Positions 1 to 8,055 of a stretch of DNA of 64,000 nt are shown here, in pieces. Source of the stretch: Saccharomyces uvarum (Eukaryota > Ascomycota > Saccharomycetes > Saccharomycetales > Saccharomycetaceae); assembly GCA_947243795.1 (NCBI GenBank), contig OX365932.1, positions 186,001 through 250,000 on the forward strand, written 5' to 3'. Under the pieces are notes generated by a model. It saw nothing but the letters and a program-made list of their open reading frames with translations. It was not told the origin of the DNA and searched no databases. Positions within the stretch are counted from its first letter, which is position 1. Every line of letters starts with the position of its first letter. Position numbers and translations under genes: made by a program.

Positions 1-1
1 T

Positions 2-466
2 GAATTATCCAATGCACAGGAAACAATTGGTTCTTTGAATGAAGAAATAGAACAGTACAAGGGAACAGTCAGCACTTTGGAGATTGAAAGAGAGTTTTAT
101 TTCAACAAGCTGCGCGATATTGAGATCCTGGTCCATACGACGCAAGACTTGATTAATGAAGGCGTTTATAAATTTGATGACGAGACTGTCACGGGCCATG
201 GCGCCGGGAATGGCGGTGCTTTATTACGGTTTGTTAAGAAAGTGGAGAGTATATTGTATGCCACTGCGGAAGGGTTTGAAATGAATGGTGGCGAAGGTGA
301 ACAACAGGAGGAAGACGGGGGAAAAAGTGGTGCTGTACAGAACGGAAATATGTTCGAGAATGGCAATGGCAATCGCCAGGCAGATAACGGTGACGTGATA
401 ATGCAGAATGACGGAAGTGAGGTTGGTGTGAACAGTAATTTGATTATTGACGAGGAAACTTTTTGA
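2..466 (+). CDS. BIM1: Bim1, EB1-family microtubule plus-end binding protein (3' part only)
   Basis: The window opens inside this gene, and the frame starting at base 2 is open to the stop at 464-466. What is visible is the C-terminal half: the end of the coiled coil, the EB1 homology motif (FYFNKLRDIE at about residues 30-39 of this fragment), a region rich in Gly, Asn and Glu, and the acidic C-terminal tail ending EETF. EB1 proteins end in EEY/F, the motif recognised by CAP-Gly partners. In yeast Bim1 tracks growing microtubule plus ends and works in spindle positioning with Kar9. The N-terminal calponin-homology domain lies upstream of the window. The linker between the EB1 motif and the tail varies quickly between Saccharomyces species, as it appears to here. 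Confidence 0.95.
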   Translation, partial: ELSNAQETIGSLNEEIEQYKGTVSTLEIEREFYFNKLRDIEILVHTTQDLINEGVYKFDDETVTGHGAGNGGALLRFVKKVESILYATAEGFEMNGGEGEQQEEDGGKSGAVQNGNMFENGNGNRQADNGDVIMQNDGSEVGVNSNLIIDEETF

Positions 467-676
467 ATAAAAAAAAAAGCAAAATTGTTTTCGAATATGT
501 ATTATTTTTTTTTTATTTTTTATTTTTTATTTTGTTATTAATATTTATATATACATGTTATATTATTACTAAAGAGGAATAAAAAAATGAAATGAGATGA
601 ATAACCACGAAGAAAACAGGGGGGGGGGGAGATACACATAATGGTGAAACCGTATTGTTTCTTTGTTTTCTCAACC
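467..676. other. BIM1-AFG3 convergent intergenic region
   Basis: This holds the two 3' ends. It is very AT-rich, with T-tracts broken by single A bases at about 500-535, as expected for yeast 3'-end formation signals. An 11-base G run at 619-629 is unusual in this setting. Confidence 0.6.
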
Positions 677-2941
677 TTAATTTGTTGGTGCAGGTGTCAC
701 TGGGGGTTCAGTTTTCTTTGGATCCAGGTATTTTTCAAAAGCTTCATTTCTCTCTTTAAACGGTCTTGGGCCTAATAATCTAATCATATCTTCTCTGGTG
801 ATGGCTTCTTTACGCAGCAGCTCTTTAGCGACAACGTCGACTTTGTCTAGATTCTTGGTTAGCAATTCTATACAAGCTTGGTGGGCGTCATCCACAATGG
901 ACTTAACTTCCAAGTCGATGGTTCTTGCCGTTTTATTGCTGAAGGGTTTGTTAACTTTGAAATTCCCGTCATTTTGGTCGAATGACAAATAACCGATCTT
1001 GGGCGACATCCCTAAAGACGTGACCATTGCATTTGCCATTTGAGTTACTTTTTTGAAATCGTCGTGGGCGCCGCTAGTGACAGAGGGGAAGTGTAATTCC
1101 TCAGAAACACGGCCACCAAGGGCCATGATCATCCTGTGTTTGAATTGGTCCTTGGATATCAAATATTGGTCTGCTGGCAAGTATTGAGCATAGCCCAGAG
1201 CGCCTTGGCCACGTGGGATGATGCTTACTTTCAGAAGCGGATCGGCGTATTTTAGGAACCAACCACAAACAGCATGGCCGGCTTCGTGATAAGCCACGGA
1301 CCTTTTCTCCTCTTTGGAAAGAACTCTTGTCTTTTTCTCGAGCCCAGCAATGACTCTTTCAATGGCCTGTTCAAAATGGTAAATCGTGATGTATTGGTCG
1401 TTGTGTCTGGCAGCAATCAAAGCGGCCTCATTACAAGCATTAGCGATGTCTGCACCAGTGAAACCTGGGGTCAATGTGGCCAGTTTCCCAGAAAGATTGT
1501 CCATATCATCTCTGAGAAGGGGATCCAAGTTGAGTCTCTTCAAATGCACCAAATAGATCTGCTGTCTACCGTTAACATCGGGTGAGTCGATTTGGATGTG
1601 TCTGTCGAATCTCCCCGGTCTCATAAGGGCGTTATCCAGCACGTCGGGTCTATTTGTGCCGGCAAGGACAACGACCTGGTCGGAAGTGGTAAACCCGTCC
1701 ATTTCCACGAGCAACTGGTTCAAAGTGGCTTCCCTTTCGTCGTTAGCGCCGCCAAGAGCGCCACCTTTGCCTCTTTCTTTACCGATAGCGTCGATTTCGT
1801 CGATGAAGATGATGGAGGGGGACATAGATCTAGCCTGGGTGAACAAGTCTCTTACACGGGAGGCACCCACCCCAACGAACATTTCCACGAACTCGGAACC
1901 CGAGACGGAAAAGAAGGGCACGTTGGCCTCGCCCGCGGTGGCCTTGGCCAAGAGGGTCTTACCGGTACCTGGGGGCCCGGAAAGAATGGCGCCTCTGGGG
2001 ATCTTGGCGCCCAGTTTGGTGTACTTGGCCGGGTTCTTCAAGAAATGGACGAACTCCATGATTTCTTGTTTGGCCTCGTCACAGCCAGCAACGTTCTTGA
2101 AGGAGATCTTTATGTCTGTTTCCTTGTTGAACAGTTTTGCTTTGGACTTGCCGACATTGAACATGCCGCCAAGGCTTCCCCCGCCGGCGCCGCCATTGGA
2201 ATTTGGGGGCGAGCTATTGATTTTCCTTGTGATGAAGTAGAGCCCACCAAGCAGGATTACGGTGGGCAGGAAGGGGAACAAAAGGGCGAAGGGGGAGGAT
2301 CTCTCGATGTATTTGACGGGGATGCGGTCGCGGGGCGGGATGTCCAAAAGGTCCTGAATCTGGTCCATCTGTTCTTCAAAGATATCGACGGAGCCGATGG
2401 TGAACGAGACGACCTGCTTGGTGTTGACCAGCTCGGCCTCGACGAGGAACTTGTTGACGACGTAAATCTTGGACACGAGGCCCTTTTCCAGGTACTTTGT
2501 TTTGAAGTCCTGGAAAGTGAGGACGCGGTTAGAATCGTCTCCGGAGCTATTGGAGGGCGTCAGTAGGGTGAATATGATGGTGAACCCAATGGTCAAAAAC
2601 ATTGTGTTTTTGAATTCCTTGGACCTGAAGTACTCGGATGGCGAGTTGAACTCCTTTTTGTCCTTGTCCTTGTCCTTGTTGTTATCGTTGTTCTTGTCCC
2701 TGTTGTTATCGTTTGGCTTGTTTTCATTGGATCTTGCTGCAGAGAGATGGAATGAACGTATGGAGGCGGCACGGTACACGGTGTTGGTGGTTGCTAGACT
2801 GTGACTGCGACTGCGGCCAGCGGGCAACCGTAAAAATGAGCGCAGCGTAATTGGCCTTACAGTTGACACGGGACGAGCTCTGGCGAGCGGGAGTGAAGTC
2901 CACGAGCGTGGCGCACCCCTTGCACATCGTTGCCACATCAT
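677..2941 (-). CDS. AFG3: Afg3/Yta10, subunit of the mitochondrial inner-membrane m-AAA protease
   Basis: A 754-residue ATP-dependent zinc metalloprotease. It has a basic, Arg-rich mitochondrial presequence (about 1-70), then an Asn/Lys/Asp-rich linker. Two membrane segments lie near 113-128 and 217-237 and flank an intermembrane-space domain. The AAA module has Walker A GPPGTGKT at 322-329 and Walker B IIFIDEID ending near 384. The protease has HEAGH at 552-556, the zinc-binding HExxH. With Yta12 it degrades misfolded inner-membrane proteins and matures Mrpl32 in the matrix. The start chosen is the MMW at 2941, directly before the presequence. An in-frame ATG at 3061 would add 40 residues, but these lie in the short gap to SPC25 and do not look like a presequence. 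The codon just before the chosen start is ATA, where I recall a third Met in S. cerevisiae. Confidence 0.96.
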   Translation of the reverse strand: MMWQRCARGAPRSWTSLPLARARPVSTVRPITLRSFLRLPAGRSRSHSLATTNTVYRAASIRSFHLSAARSNENKPNDNNRDKNNDNNKDKDKDKKEFNSPSEYFRSKEFKNTMFLTIGFTIIFTLLTPSNSSGDDSNRVLTFQDFKTKYLEKGLVSKIYVVNKFLVEAELVNTKQVVSFTIGSVDIFEEQMDQIQDLLDIPPRDRIPVKYIERSSPFALLFPFLPTVILLGGLYFITRKINSSPPNSNGGAGGGSLGGMFNVGKSKAKLFNKETDIKISFKNVAGCDEAKQEIMEFVHFLKNPAKYTKLGAKIPRGAILSGPPGTGKTLLAKATAGEANVPFFSVSGSEFVEMFVGVGASRVRDLFTQARSMSPSIIFIDEIDAIGKERGKGGALGGANDEREATLNQLLVEMDGFTTSDQVVVLAGTNRPDVLDNALMRPGRFDRHIQIDSPDVNGRQQIYLVHLKRLNLDPLLRDDMDNLSGKLATLTPGFTGADIANACNEAALIAARHNDQYITIYHFEQAIERVIAGLEKKTRVLSKEEKRSVAYHEAGHAVCGWFLKYADPLLKVSIIPRGQGALGYAQYLPADQYLISKDQFKHRMIMALGGRVSEELHFPSVTSGAHDDFKKVTQMANAMVTSLGMSPKIGYLSFDQNDGNFKVNKPFSNKTARTIDLEVKSIVDDAHQACIELLTKNLDKVDVVAKELLRKEAITREDMIRLLGPRPFKERNEAFEKYLDPKKTEPPVTPAPTN

Positions 2942-3133
2942 TATACCTGGGTCGGTGGGTAGGTAGGTAAATGCCTCTTTTATGTAGAAAGTGCGTGGTC
3001 TCCTTAAAAAGCGAGGTTGTCCTTTGAGAAGATTATGTGTATACACATATACATTATACATATATGTATATATATTGTATCCCTCTCATCTAGCCTGCCC
3101 CAGATCGAGAGTATATATATTTGTATAGAGGTG

Positions 3134-3802
3134 TTATAAAGAACCCAGAAGCATATCGCGCGCGACGACCAGAAACGCCCCGAGATCGCCCTCGACGTCC
3201 AGCACGTGCTCGAGAGTTCCCCGGCGGGAAGCGTCCAGCTCCGGGCGACACTCGCCGAGCACGTGGTCTCCGTGCATCGCGACCTCCACCCAGCGGCTGC
3301 TACCGTCGTCACCGAATACGAACCGCACGTCGCGCGCGTCGCGCGCGCCGGGCACCACGCGCAGCTGCAGCAGCCGCTCGTACAGCGCGACCTCCGTGGC
3401 GTCGTTACCCACCTGCGCGGCCCAACGCGCCCGCAGCTCCGCGCACTCTGCGCCGCGCTGTTGCAGCAGCGCGTCCAGCTCACGCGACTGGGCCGCCAGT
3501 GTCTGTTGCCGTCTTGACAGCTCGCCCTCGCGCTCGTGGTATCCTCGCCACTGCTCTCTGGTGGTGCTCGTGGTCTGCTCGGCCGCGCGAATCTGCTGCT
3601 GCAGAGCGGTGCGCTGGGCGGCAAGACGTTGCAGCTCGTCGACGAGGTGCTGGTGCTGGCCGTGCAAGTGGCGCATTTCCTCTTGGAAACGCTGTAGCTG
3701 CTGGCGCGCGTGGTCTTGTTGGCGCGACAGCACGTGGGCCACGTCTTGCTGGAACGCATCCATTCGGTGCTCGAGGTTCCCGAACGCGTCTATACTCGCC
3801 AT
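3134..3802 (-). CDS. SPC25: Spc25, Ndc80 kinetochore complex subunit
   Basis: A 222-residue protein, close to the S. cerevisiae length of 221. Residues up to about 125 are predicted coiled coil, rich in Gln, Arg and Glu (for example RQQDHARQQLQRF). The C-terminal part (about 130-222) is the small globular RWD-type head containing ALYERLLQLRVVPGA. In the Ndc80 complex Spc25 pairs with Spc24 and anchors the complex to the inner kinetochore (Mis12/MIND and Cnn1). The gene is head-to-head with ISC1 and upstream of AFG3 on the same strand. Its base composition is strongly GC-rich and rich in CGC/GCG, far from the AT-rich neighbours. As a result several antisense frames are open across it; I treat these as compositional shadows. 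Confidence 0.95.
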   Translation of the reverse strand: MASIDAFGNLEHRMDAFQQDVAHVLSRQQDHARQQLQRFQEEMRHLHGQHQHLVDELQRLAAQRTALQQQIRAAEQTTSTTREQWRGYHEREGELSRRQQTLAAQSRELDALLQQRGAECAELRARWAAQVGNDATEVALYERLLQLRVVPGARDARDVRFVFGDDGSSRWVEVAMHGDHVLGECRPELDASRRGTLEHVLDVEGDLGAFLVVARDMLLGSL

Positions 3803-4055
3803 GTTTTGTGCTTGTGTACTTGTGTGTGTGGATTGATGTTTCTTGGTTCGTTTTGGTTCGTTTTGGTTTGTCTTGTCTAGTGTTTGTTTTGGTTTGATTT
3901 TGGTTTATTTGAATCTTCGAGGAAATTCGCGCGTTCCGCCTCCGGGAAAAAAAGAAAAGATGTGTGTAATAAAAAGAGAGAGAGTTGTATGTGGGAAAGA
4001 GAGAGGGAAGCCAGTAGTGGGCTCGAGCAGGCAAGGCAAGGCAAGGCAAGGCAAG
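3803..4055. promoter_or_regulatory. SPC25-ISC1 divergent promoter with short tandem repeats
   Basis: A 253-base shared promoter. The SPC25-proximal side holds repeated TTCGTTTTGG-like units at about 3843-3905 (GT-rich on the plus strand). The ISC1 side is A/G-rich and ends in five tandem GCAAG units that touch the ISC1 ATG. I see no clear match to a named transcription-factor site. Confidence 0.5.
4031..4055 (+). repeat. (GCAAG)5 tandem repeat abutting the ISC1 start codon
   Basis: Five perfect copies of the pentamer GCAAG occupy the 25 bases immediately before the ATG at 4056. The unit is not a multiple of three, so a copy-number change would alter any upstream reading frame but not the proposed CDS. 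Confidence 0.9.
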
Positions 4056-5393
4056 ATGTCCGACGAAGATAGCGCTTACTCTATAAAGTTTCTGACGTTC
4101 AACACGTGGGGGCTGAAGTACGTGTCTAAGCACCGCAAGGAGCGGCTCAGAGCAATTGCCGATAAGCTGGCGGGCCATTCCACGCTGACGCCGATAGCAG
4201 AGGAGTTTTTGCCCAGTGCCGAGGGCGAAGAGGACTACGACGTGATTGCGCTGCAAGAGGTCTGGTGTGTGGAGGACTGGAAGTACTTGGCGGCGGCGTG
4301 CGCCGCCAAGTACCCGCACCAGCGTCTGTTCCACTCCGGGATTCTCACGGGCCCCGGGCTGGCCATCCTGTCCAAGGTGCCCATAGAGTCGACGTTTCTG
4401 TACCGGTTCCCCATCAACGGCAGGCCAAGTGCGGTGCTCCGCGGGGACTGGTACGTGGGGAAGTCCGTCGCCATCACCGTGCTGAACACGGGCACGCGCC
4501 CCATTGCCATCATGAACAGTCACATGCACGCCCCGTACGCCCTGCAGGGCGACGCGGCGTACCTGTGCCACAGGTCCTGCCAGGCCTGGGACTTCAGCAG
4601 GCTCATCAAGCTGTACAGGCAGGCCGGGTACGCGGTGATTGTGGTTGGTGACTTGAACTCCAAACCAGGGTCGCTGCCCCACAAGTTTCTCACGATGGAG
4701 GCCGGGCTGATCGATTCCTGGGAGCAGTTGCACGGGACGCAGGACCTGGAAGCGATCTCGCGCATGGGCCCATTACAGCAGTTGCTCAAGGGCTGCACCA
4801 CGTGCGATTCGCTACTAAACACCTGGAGAGCGCAAAGACAGCCCGATGAGGCGTGCCGCCTGGACTACGCGCTCATCGACCCGGACTTCTTGCAGACCGT
4901 GGATGCGGGCGTCAGGTTCACCGAGAGGATCCCTCACCTGGACTGCAGCGTTTCCGACCACTTCGCGTACTCGTGCACCCTGAACGTGCTGCCACAGGGC
5001 GTAGAGACGCGTCCTGCCACTTCGGCAACGGGGGCCAGGGCGCACGACCGCGACCTGATCCTGCAGAAGTACTCCAACTACGAAACCATGATAGAATGCC
5101 TCCACACGTACATGAAGACCGCCCAGAGACAGAAGTTCCTCCGCGGCGTGCACTTCTGGGCCTCGGTACTGCTGCTGGTCGCGGCGCTCGTCGTGACGAC
5201 GTTCACCGCCAACAGGGCGGGCTGGTCGTCCATCCTGTGGGTGCTCTTCGCCATCGCCGTCTCGATCACGGGAACCATCGACGGTGGGATTTCGTTTCTG
5301 TTTGGCAGGTCGGAAATCAGAGCGCTTATCGAGGTGGAACAGGAGGTCCTGGACGCGGAACGCCATCTGCAAACCTTTCTGAGCAAAAAATGA
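4056..5393 (+). CDS. ISC1: Isc1, inositol phosphosphingolipid phospholipase C
   Basis: A 445-residue Mg-dependent neutral sphingomyelinase-type enzyme that cleaves inositol phosphosphingolipids to ceramide at the ER and mitochondria. The endonuclease/exonuclease/phosphatase fold is clear: FNTWGLKY (15-22), metal-binding ALQEVW with Glu68, GDLNS, and the catalytic SDH with Asp301-His302. The P-loop-like GRPSAVLRGDWYVGKS is also present. Two hydrophobic C-terminal segments (near 367-388 and 393-417) anchor it in the membrane. I chose the ATG at 4056, which starts MSDED. From memory S. cerevisiae Isc1 has about 29 extra N-terminal residues before the matching MSDN. Here the upstream in-frame sequence is unlike that extension and runs through the GCAAG repeat, so it is probably untranslated. 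The gene is GC-rich like SPC25. Confidence 0.94.
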   Translation: MSDEDSAYSIKFLTFNTWGLKYVSKHRKERLRAIADKLAGHSTLTPIAEEFLPSAEGEEDYDVIALQEVWCVEDWKYLAAACAAKYPHQRLFHSGILTGPGLAILSKVPIESTFLYRFPINGRPSAVLRGDWYVGKSVAITVLNTGTRPIAIMNSHMHAPYALQGDAAYLCHRSCQAWDFSRLIKLYRQAGYAVIVVGDLNSKPGSLPHKFLTMEAGLIDSWEQLHGTQDLEAISRMGPLQQLLKGCTTCDSLLNTWRAQRQPDEACRLDYALIDPDFLQTVDAGVRFTERIPHLDCSVSDHFAYSCTLNVLPQGVETRPATSATGARAHDRDLILQKYSNYETMIECLHTYMKTAQRQKFLRGVHFWASVLLLVAALVVTTFTANRAGWSSILWVLFAIAVSITGTIDGGISFLFGRSEIRALIEVEQEVLDAERHLQTFLSKK

Positions 5394-5405
5394 TCATTGT
5401 TCAAC

Positions 5406-5435
5406 TTTACTTTACTTTACTTTACTTTACTTTAC
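5406..5435 (+). repeat. (TTTAC)6 tandem repeat downstream of ISC1
   Basis: Six perfect TTTAC pentamers begin 13 bases after the ISC1 stop and run into a T-tract. A short ACGT microsatellite follows at about 5448-5460. Confidence 0.9.
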
Positions 5436-5476
5436 TTTTTTTTAGAGTACGTACGTACGTATTAGCTTATCACTTA

Positions 5477-5743
5477 TTATATAATATGTGTAAATTTCGA
5501 CAACAGATGCAGGCCTATGACGGAGAAGATGAACCCGGCGGATAGGAACAACACCACGAGCGAGTCGACCCTGAACCCGTTGGCCTCGTCCGTGTACAGC
5601 TTCAGGACCGAGCTCGACGACCCGCCGTGACCGGCCTGTCTTGAGGAAGTAGGAGTTTGCTTCGCTTGCTTCTCCTTGACAGATTGTGCCTGTCTTCTCT
5701 TTTGTAGAATACGCTGACCCCCTGGTGGAACCGAACTTGCCAT
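5477..5743 (-). CDS. SBH2: Sbh2, beta subunit of the Ssh1 ER translocon
   Basis: An 88-residue tail-anchored protein of the Sec61-beta family, the same length as S. cerevisiae Sbh2. The cytosolic N-terminus (MASSVPPGGQR) is rich in Ser, Gln and Lys. The conserved FRVDSLVVLFLS motif leads into a single C-terminal membrane segment at about 61-84. It partners Ssh1 and Sss1 in co-translational import at the ER; Sbh1 is its paralog. The ATG at 5743 matches the family start. Upstream in-frame codons exist but lack family similarity. Confidence 0.93.
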   Translation of the reverse strand: MASSVPPGGQRILQKRRQAQSVKEKQAKQTPTSSRQAGHGGSSSSVLKLYTDEANGFRVDSLVVLFLSAGFIFSVIGLHLLSKFTHII

Positions 5744-5906
5744 TCTGATGCTATATGCTAATTGGTGATACCGCTTGTTTTGCACCCCTTCCCCTTTCCC
5801 ACACACACACTCTCTCTCCCTCTAGCATATAATCAACGTCGTTTTTCTTGTCACTACACTGAGAAGCTGCTGAAAAAAAAAAAAACCAACTCGAAAATTG
5901 GCAAAT

Positions 5907-5913
5907 CGGGTAA
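5907..5913 (+). promoter_or_regulatory. Candidate Reb1 site
   Basis: CGGGTAA is the core of the Reb1 general regulatory factor site, which clears nucleosomes at divergent promoters. It lies 164 bases upstream of SBH2. It is a short motif, so the assignment rests on the match and its promoter position. Confidence 0.45.
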
Positions 5914-6319
5914 CTCAGAAAGCCGAGTCATACTAAGTAATAGGATATACAAAAGACTACAATCGTTGCACCCGCTCTGCCGCACTTGGTCCCTGCTAGA
6001 GATGAACGGATTATGTCCGCCAGCTTGGTGTGCGGGGATGCTGCCTGGCAGTCGCCCTCTTCTCCTCACTTGCTTTGCCTCCCACCCCCTCAGCACAGTC
6101 AAAGCCTTCTCTTTCTCTTGCATGCTGCACGGAAAAAAAGTTAATAAAGTGGCAGGAACTCATCAACCCGTGCGTGCAACTCTAAAGAGAAGAAGGGGCG
6201 GAAAAAAATATCTGAAAGGCGTTGAAATATACTGCCCACAGCACAGCGCAACTGGCACTTATAAGTGATTGTATCTGAACACAACTGCCTTTACCACAAC
6301 ACACAACACACAACACACA

Positions 6320-6343
6320 GCACTCGCACTCGCACTCGCACTC
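6320..6343 (+). repeat. (GCACTC)4 repeat in the GPA2 5' leader
   Basis: Four perfect GCACTC hexamers end 13 bases before the GPA2 ATG and follow a CACAA-type repeat. Both are probably transcribed into the 5' UTR. Confidence 0.85.
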
Positions 6344-6356
6344 TTAACCACACATC

Positions 6357-7688
6357 ATGGGTCTCTGCGCATCCTCGGAAAAGAATGGTAGCCCTTCTGC
6401 CTCGCAGACCACCAGCCCTGCCGGTGGCAGCGCTGGCAGGGCCAAGGCATCGTCACAGCAGCAGCCGCAAGGGCATCCGCAAAAGACTATAAGGACTGCA
6501 GGCGGGGCCGGCCAGCAAAAGCAGCAGCCGGCACCACCTGAAAAGGACAACAACATCACCGCCAACAACGCAATATCTCCTACGCTCACCGCCAACACCA
6601 GCGGATCGCAACAGATCAACATCGACTCCGCTTTGAGGGACCGGGCGACCAACGGCCCGGCGCAGCCAACGGTGTCCGATGCCTCGAGTGGTAGCAACGG
6701 CAAAGAGCTCAAAGTACTATTGTTGGGTGCCGGTGAAAGTGGGAAGTCCACCGTCCTGCAGCAATTGAAGATTTTACATCAGAACGGGTTCTCCGACCAG
6801 GAGATTACAGAGTTCGTCCCGCTGATATACCAGAATCTGCTGGAAATCGGCAAAAACCTCATCCAGGCGAGAACTAGGTTCAACGTTAACCTGGAGCCGG
6901 ACTGCCGCCTGACACAGCAGGACCTGTCCGAGATCATGTCCTTTGAAATGCCCAGTAACTACACAGACCAGTTCCCACCAGACCTGGCGGCCATGATTGC
7001 CGAATTGTGGGCGCTGCCCTCCACACACCGCCTCATCAACGGCCCCAATGCATCGAAGTTCTACTTGATGGATTCTACCCCTTACTTCATGGAGAATTTC
7101 ACCAGAATCACCTCGCTTAATTACAGACCCACCCAGCAGGACATACTGAGATCGAGACAGATGACCTCAGGGATCTTCGACACCGTCATCGATGTGGGCT
7201 CGGACATCAAGATGCACATCTACGACGTGGGCGGCCAACGCTCGGAAAGAAAGAAATGGATCCATTGCTTCGACAACGTCACTTTGGTCATCTTCTGCGT
7301 TTCGCTGTCGGAGTACGACCAGTCGCTGATGGAGGACAAGAACCAGAACAGGTTCCAGGAGTCCCTGGTGCTCTTCGACAACATCGTCAACAGCAGATGG
7401 TTCGCCCGCACTTCCGTGGTGCTCTTCCTGAACAAAATTGATCTATTCGCAGAAAAACTAAACAGAGTACCCATGGAAAACTACTTCCCGGACTACACAG
7501 GTGGCGCGGACATCAATAAGGCCGCCAAGTATATCCTTTGGAGATTTGTCCAGTTGAACAGGTCAAACCTAAGCATATACCCTCACGTCACTCAAGCTAC
7601 AGACACTTCCAACATTAAATTGGTCTTTGCGGCCATCAAGGAAACCATCTTGGAAAACACATTGAAAGACTCTGGGGTGCTGCAATAA
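6357..7688 (+). CDS. GPA2: Gpa2, G-protein alpha subunit of the glucose-sensing pathway
   Basis: A 443-residue G-alpha protein (S. cerevisiae 449). MGLC at the start gives Gly2 for myristoylation and Cys4 for palmitoylation. A variable Gln/Ser/Pro-rich N-terminal extension of about 110 residues is typical of Gpa2. The GTPase motifs are intact: P-loop GAGESGKS at 124-131, switch I RSRQMTSGI with catalytic Arg267, DVGGQ at 290-294 with catalytic Gln294, NKID at 359-362 and TQATDTSN at 412-419. It couples the receptor Gpr1 to adenylate cyclase Cyr1 and so to the cAMP-PKA response to glucose and to pseudohyphal growth. It lacks G-beta-gamma partners of the usual type. Confidence 0.97.
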   Translation: MGLCASSEKNGSPSASQTTSPAGGSAGRAKASSQQQPQGHPQKTIRTAGGAGQQKQQPAPPEKDNNITANNAISPTLTANTSGSQQINIDSALRDRATNGPAQPTVSDASSGSNGKELKVLLLGAGESGKSTVLQQLKILHQNGFSDQEITEFVPLIYQNLLEIGKNLIQARTRFNVNLEPDCRLTQQDLSEIMSFEMPSNYTDQFPPDLAAMIAELWALPSTHRLINGPNASKFYLMDSTPYFMENFTRITSLNYRPTQQDILRSRQMTSGIFDTVIDVGSDIKMHIYDVGGQRSERKKWIHCFDNVTLVIFCVSLSEYDQSLMEDKNQNRFQESLVLFDNIVNSRWFARTSVVLFLNKIDLFAEKLNRVPMENYFPDYTGGADINKAAKYILWRFVQLNRSNLSIYPHVTQATDTSNIKLVFAAIKETILENTLKDSGVLQ

Positions 7689-7888
7689 ACACAGAGCAAC
7701 ACCAACAAAACTGCATGCACCTCCCAATCCCACCAAAAAAAAGGACTAACAAACAAAAAAATATTCAACACCACAGACATGTTTTTTTCATGATCATGTA
7801 CCAGTAACCTACCAACTATGATACTTAAATAACCTTACGTTTTATACTGTATAATACACCACTACTATTGTTATATAGTAATCCCCTT

Positions 7889-7896
7889 CCGGGTAA
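7889..7896 (+). promoter_or_regulatory. Candidate Reb1 site upstream of RPN3
   Basis: CCGGGTAA is a full Reb1 consensus match, 160 bases upstream of the RPN3 ATG and about 70 bases upstream of the PACE box. A general regulatory factor next to a pathway-specific element is a common yeast promoter layout. Confidence 0.55.
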
Positions 7897-7963
7897 CATT
7901 CTTATTATTATTCTCGCTAACAAATTCAAATCGTTTCCGTTTCTCACAGGAAGGAATAAACAT

Positions 7964-7972
7964 TTTGCCACC
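7964..7972 (-). promoter_or_regulatory. PACE element (Rpn4 binding site) of RPN3
   Basis: The minus strand reads GGTGGCAAA, an exact match to the proteasome-associated control element bound by Rpn4. It sits 84 bases upstream of the RPN3 ATG, the usual place in proteasome genes, so RPN3 is very likely in the Rpn4 regulon. Confidence 0.85.
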
Positions 7973-8055
7973 CAAGGAAAAAAACTAGGAAATAAGGAAA
8001 TCGCCTCAGAGGGGACAAGCAAACAGAAGCAAGAAAACTAACTCGACCAAACGCA

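Larger units (their letters stand above)
5744..6356. promoter_or_regulatory. SBH2-GPA2 divergent promoter region
   Basis: A 613-base region with no gene I can support. It contains a Reb1-type CGGGTAA at 5907-5913 and a CT/CA-rich tract at about 5790-5825. Two microsatellites precede GPA2: a CACAA-type repeat at about 6297-6318 and (GCACTC)4 at 6320-6343. Small open frames here have no recognisable similarity. Confidence 0.5.
7689..8055. promoter_or_regulatory. GPA2-RPN3 intergenic region with RPN3 promoter
   Basis: This 367-base interval holds the GPA2 3' end (A-rich, around 7730-7765) and the RPN3 promoter. A Reb1-type site and a PACE box in the promoter are listed separately. Confidence 0.6.

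Noticed and set aside
1592-2566. 324-codon open frame antisense to AFG3
   Set aside because: It lies wholly opposite a well-conserved m-AAA protease gene in GC-rich sequence, where antisense stops are rare. No similarity or promoter supports it.
3121-3897. Arg/Ala-rich 258-codon frame antisense to SPC25, and other frames there
   Set aside because: The skewed residue content is the shadow of CG-rich SPC25 codons. The minus-strand frame is a recognisable kinetochore protein.
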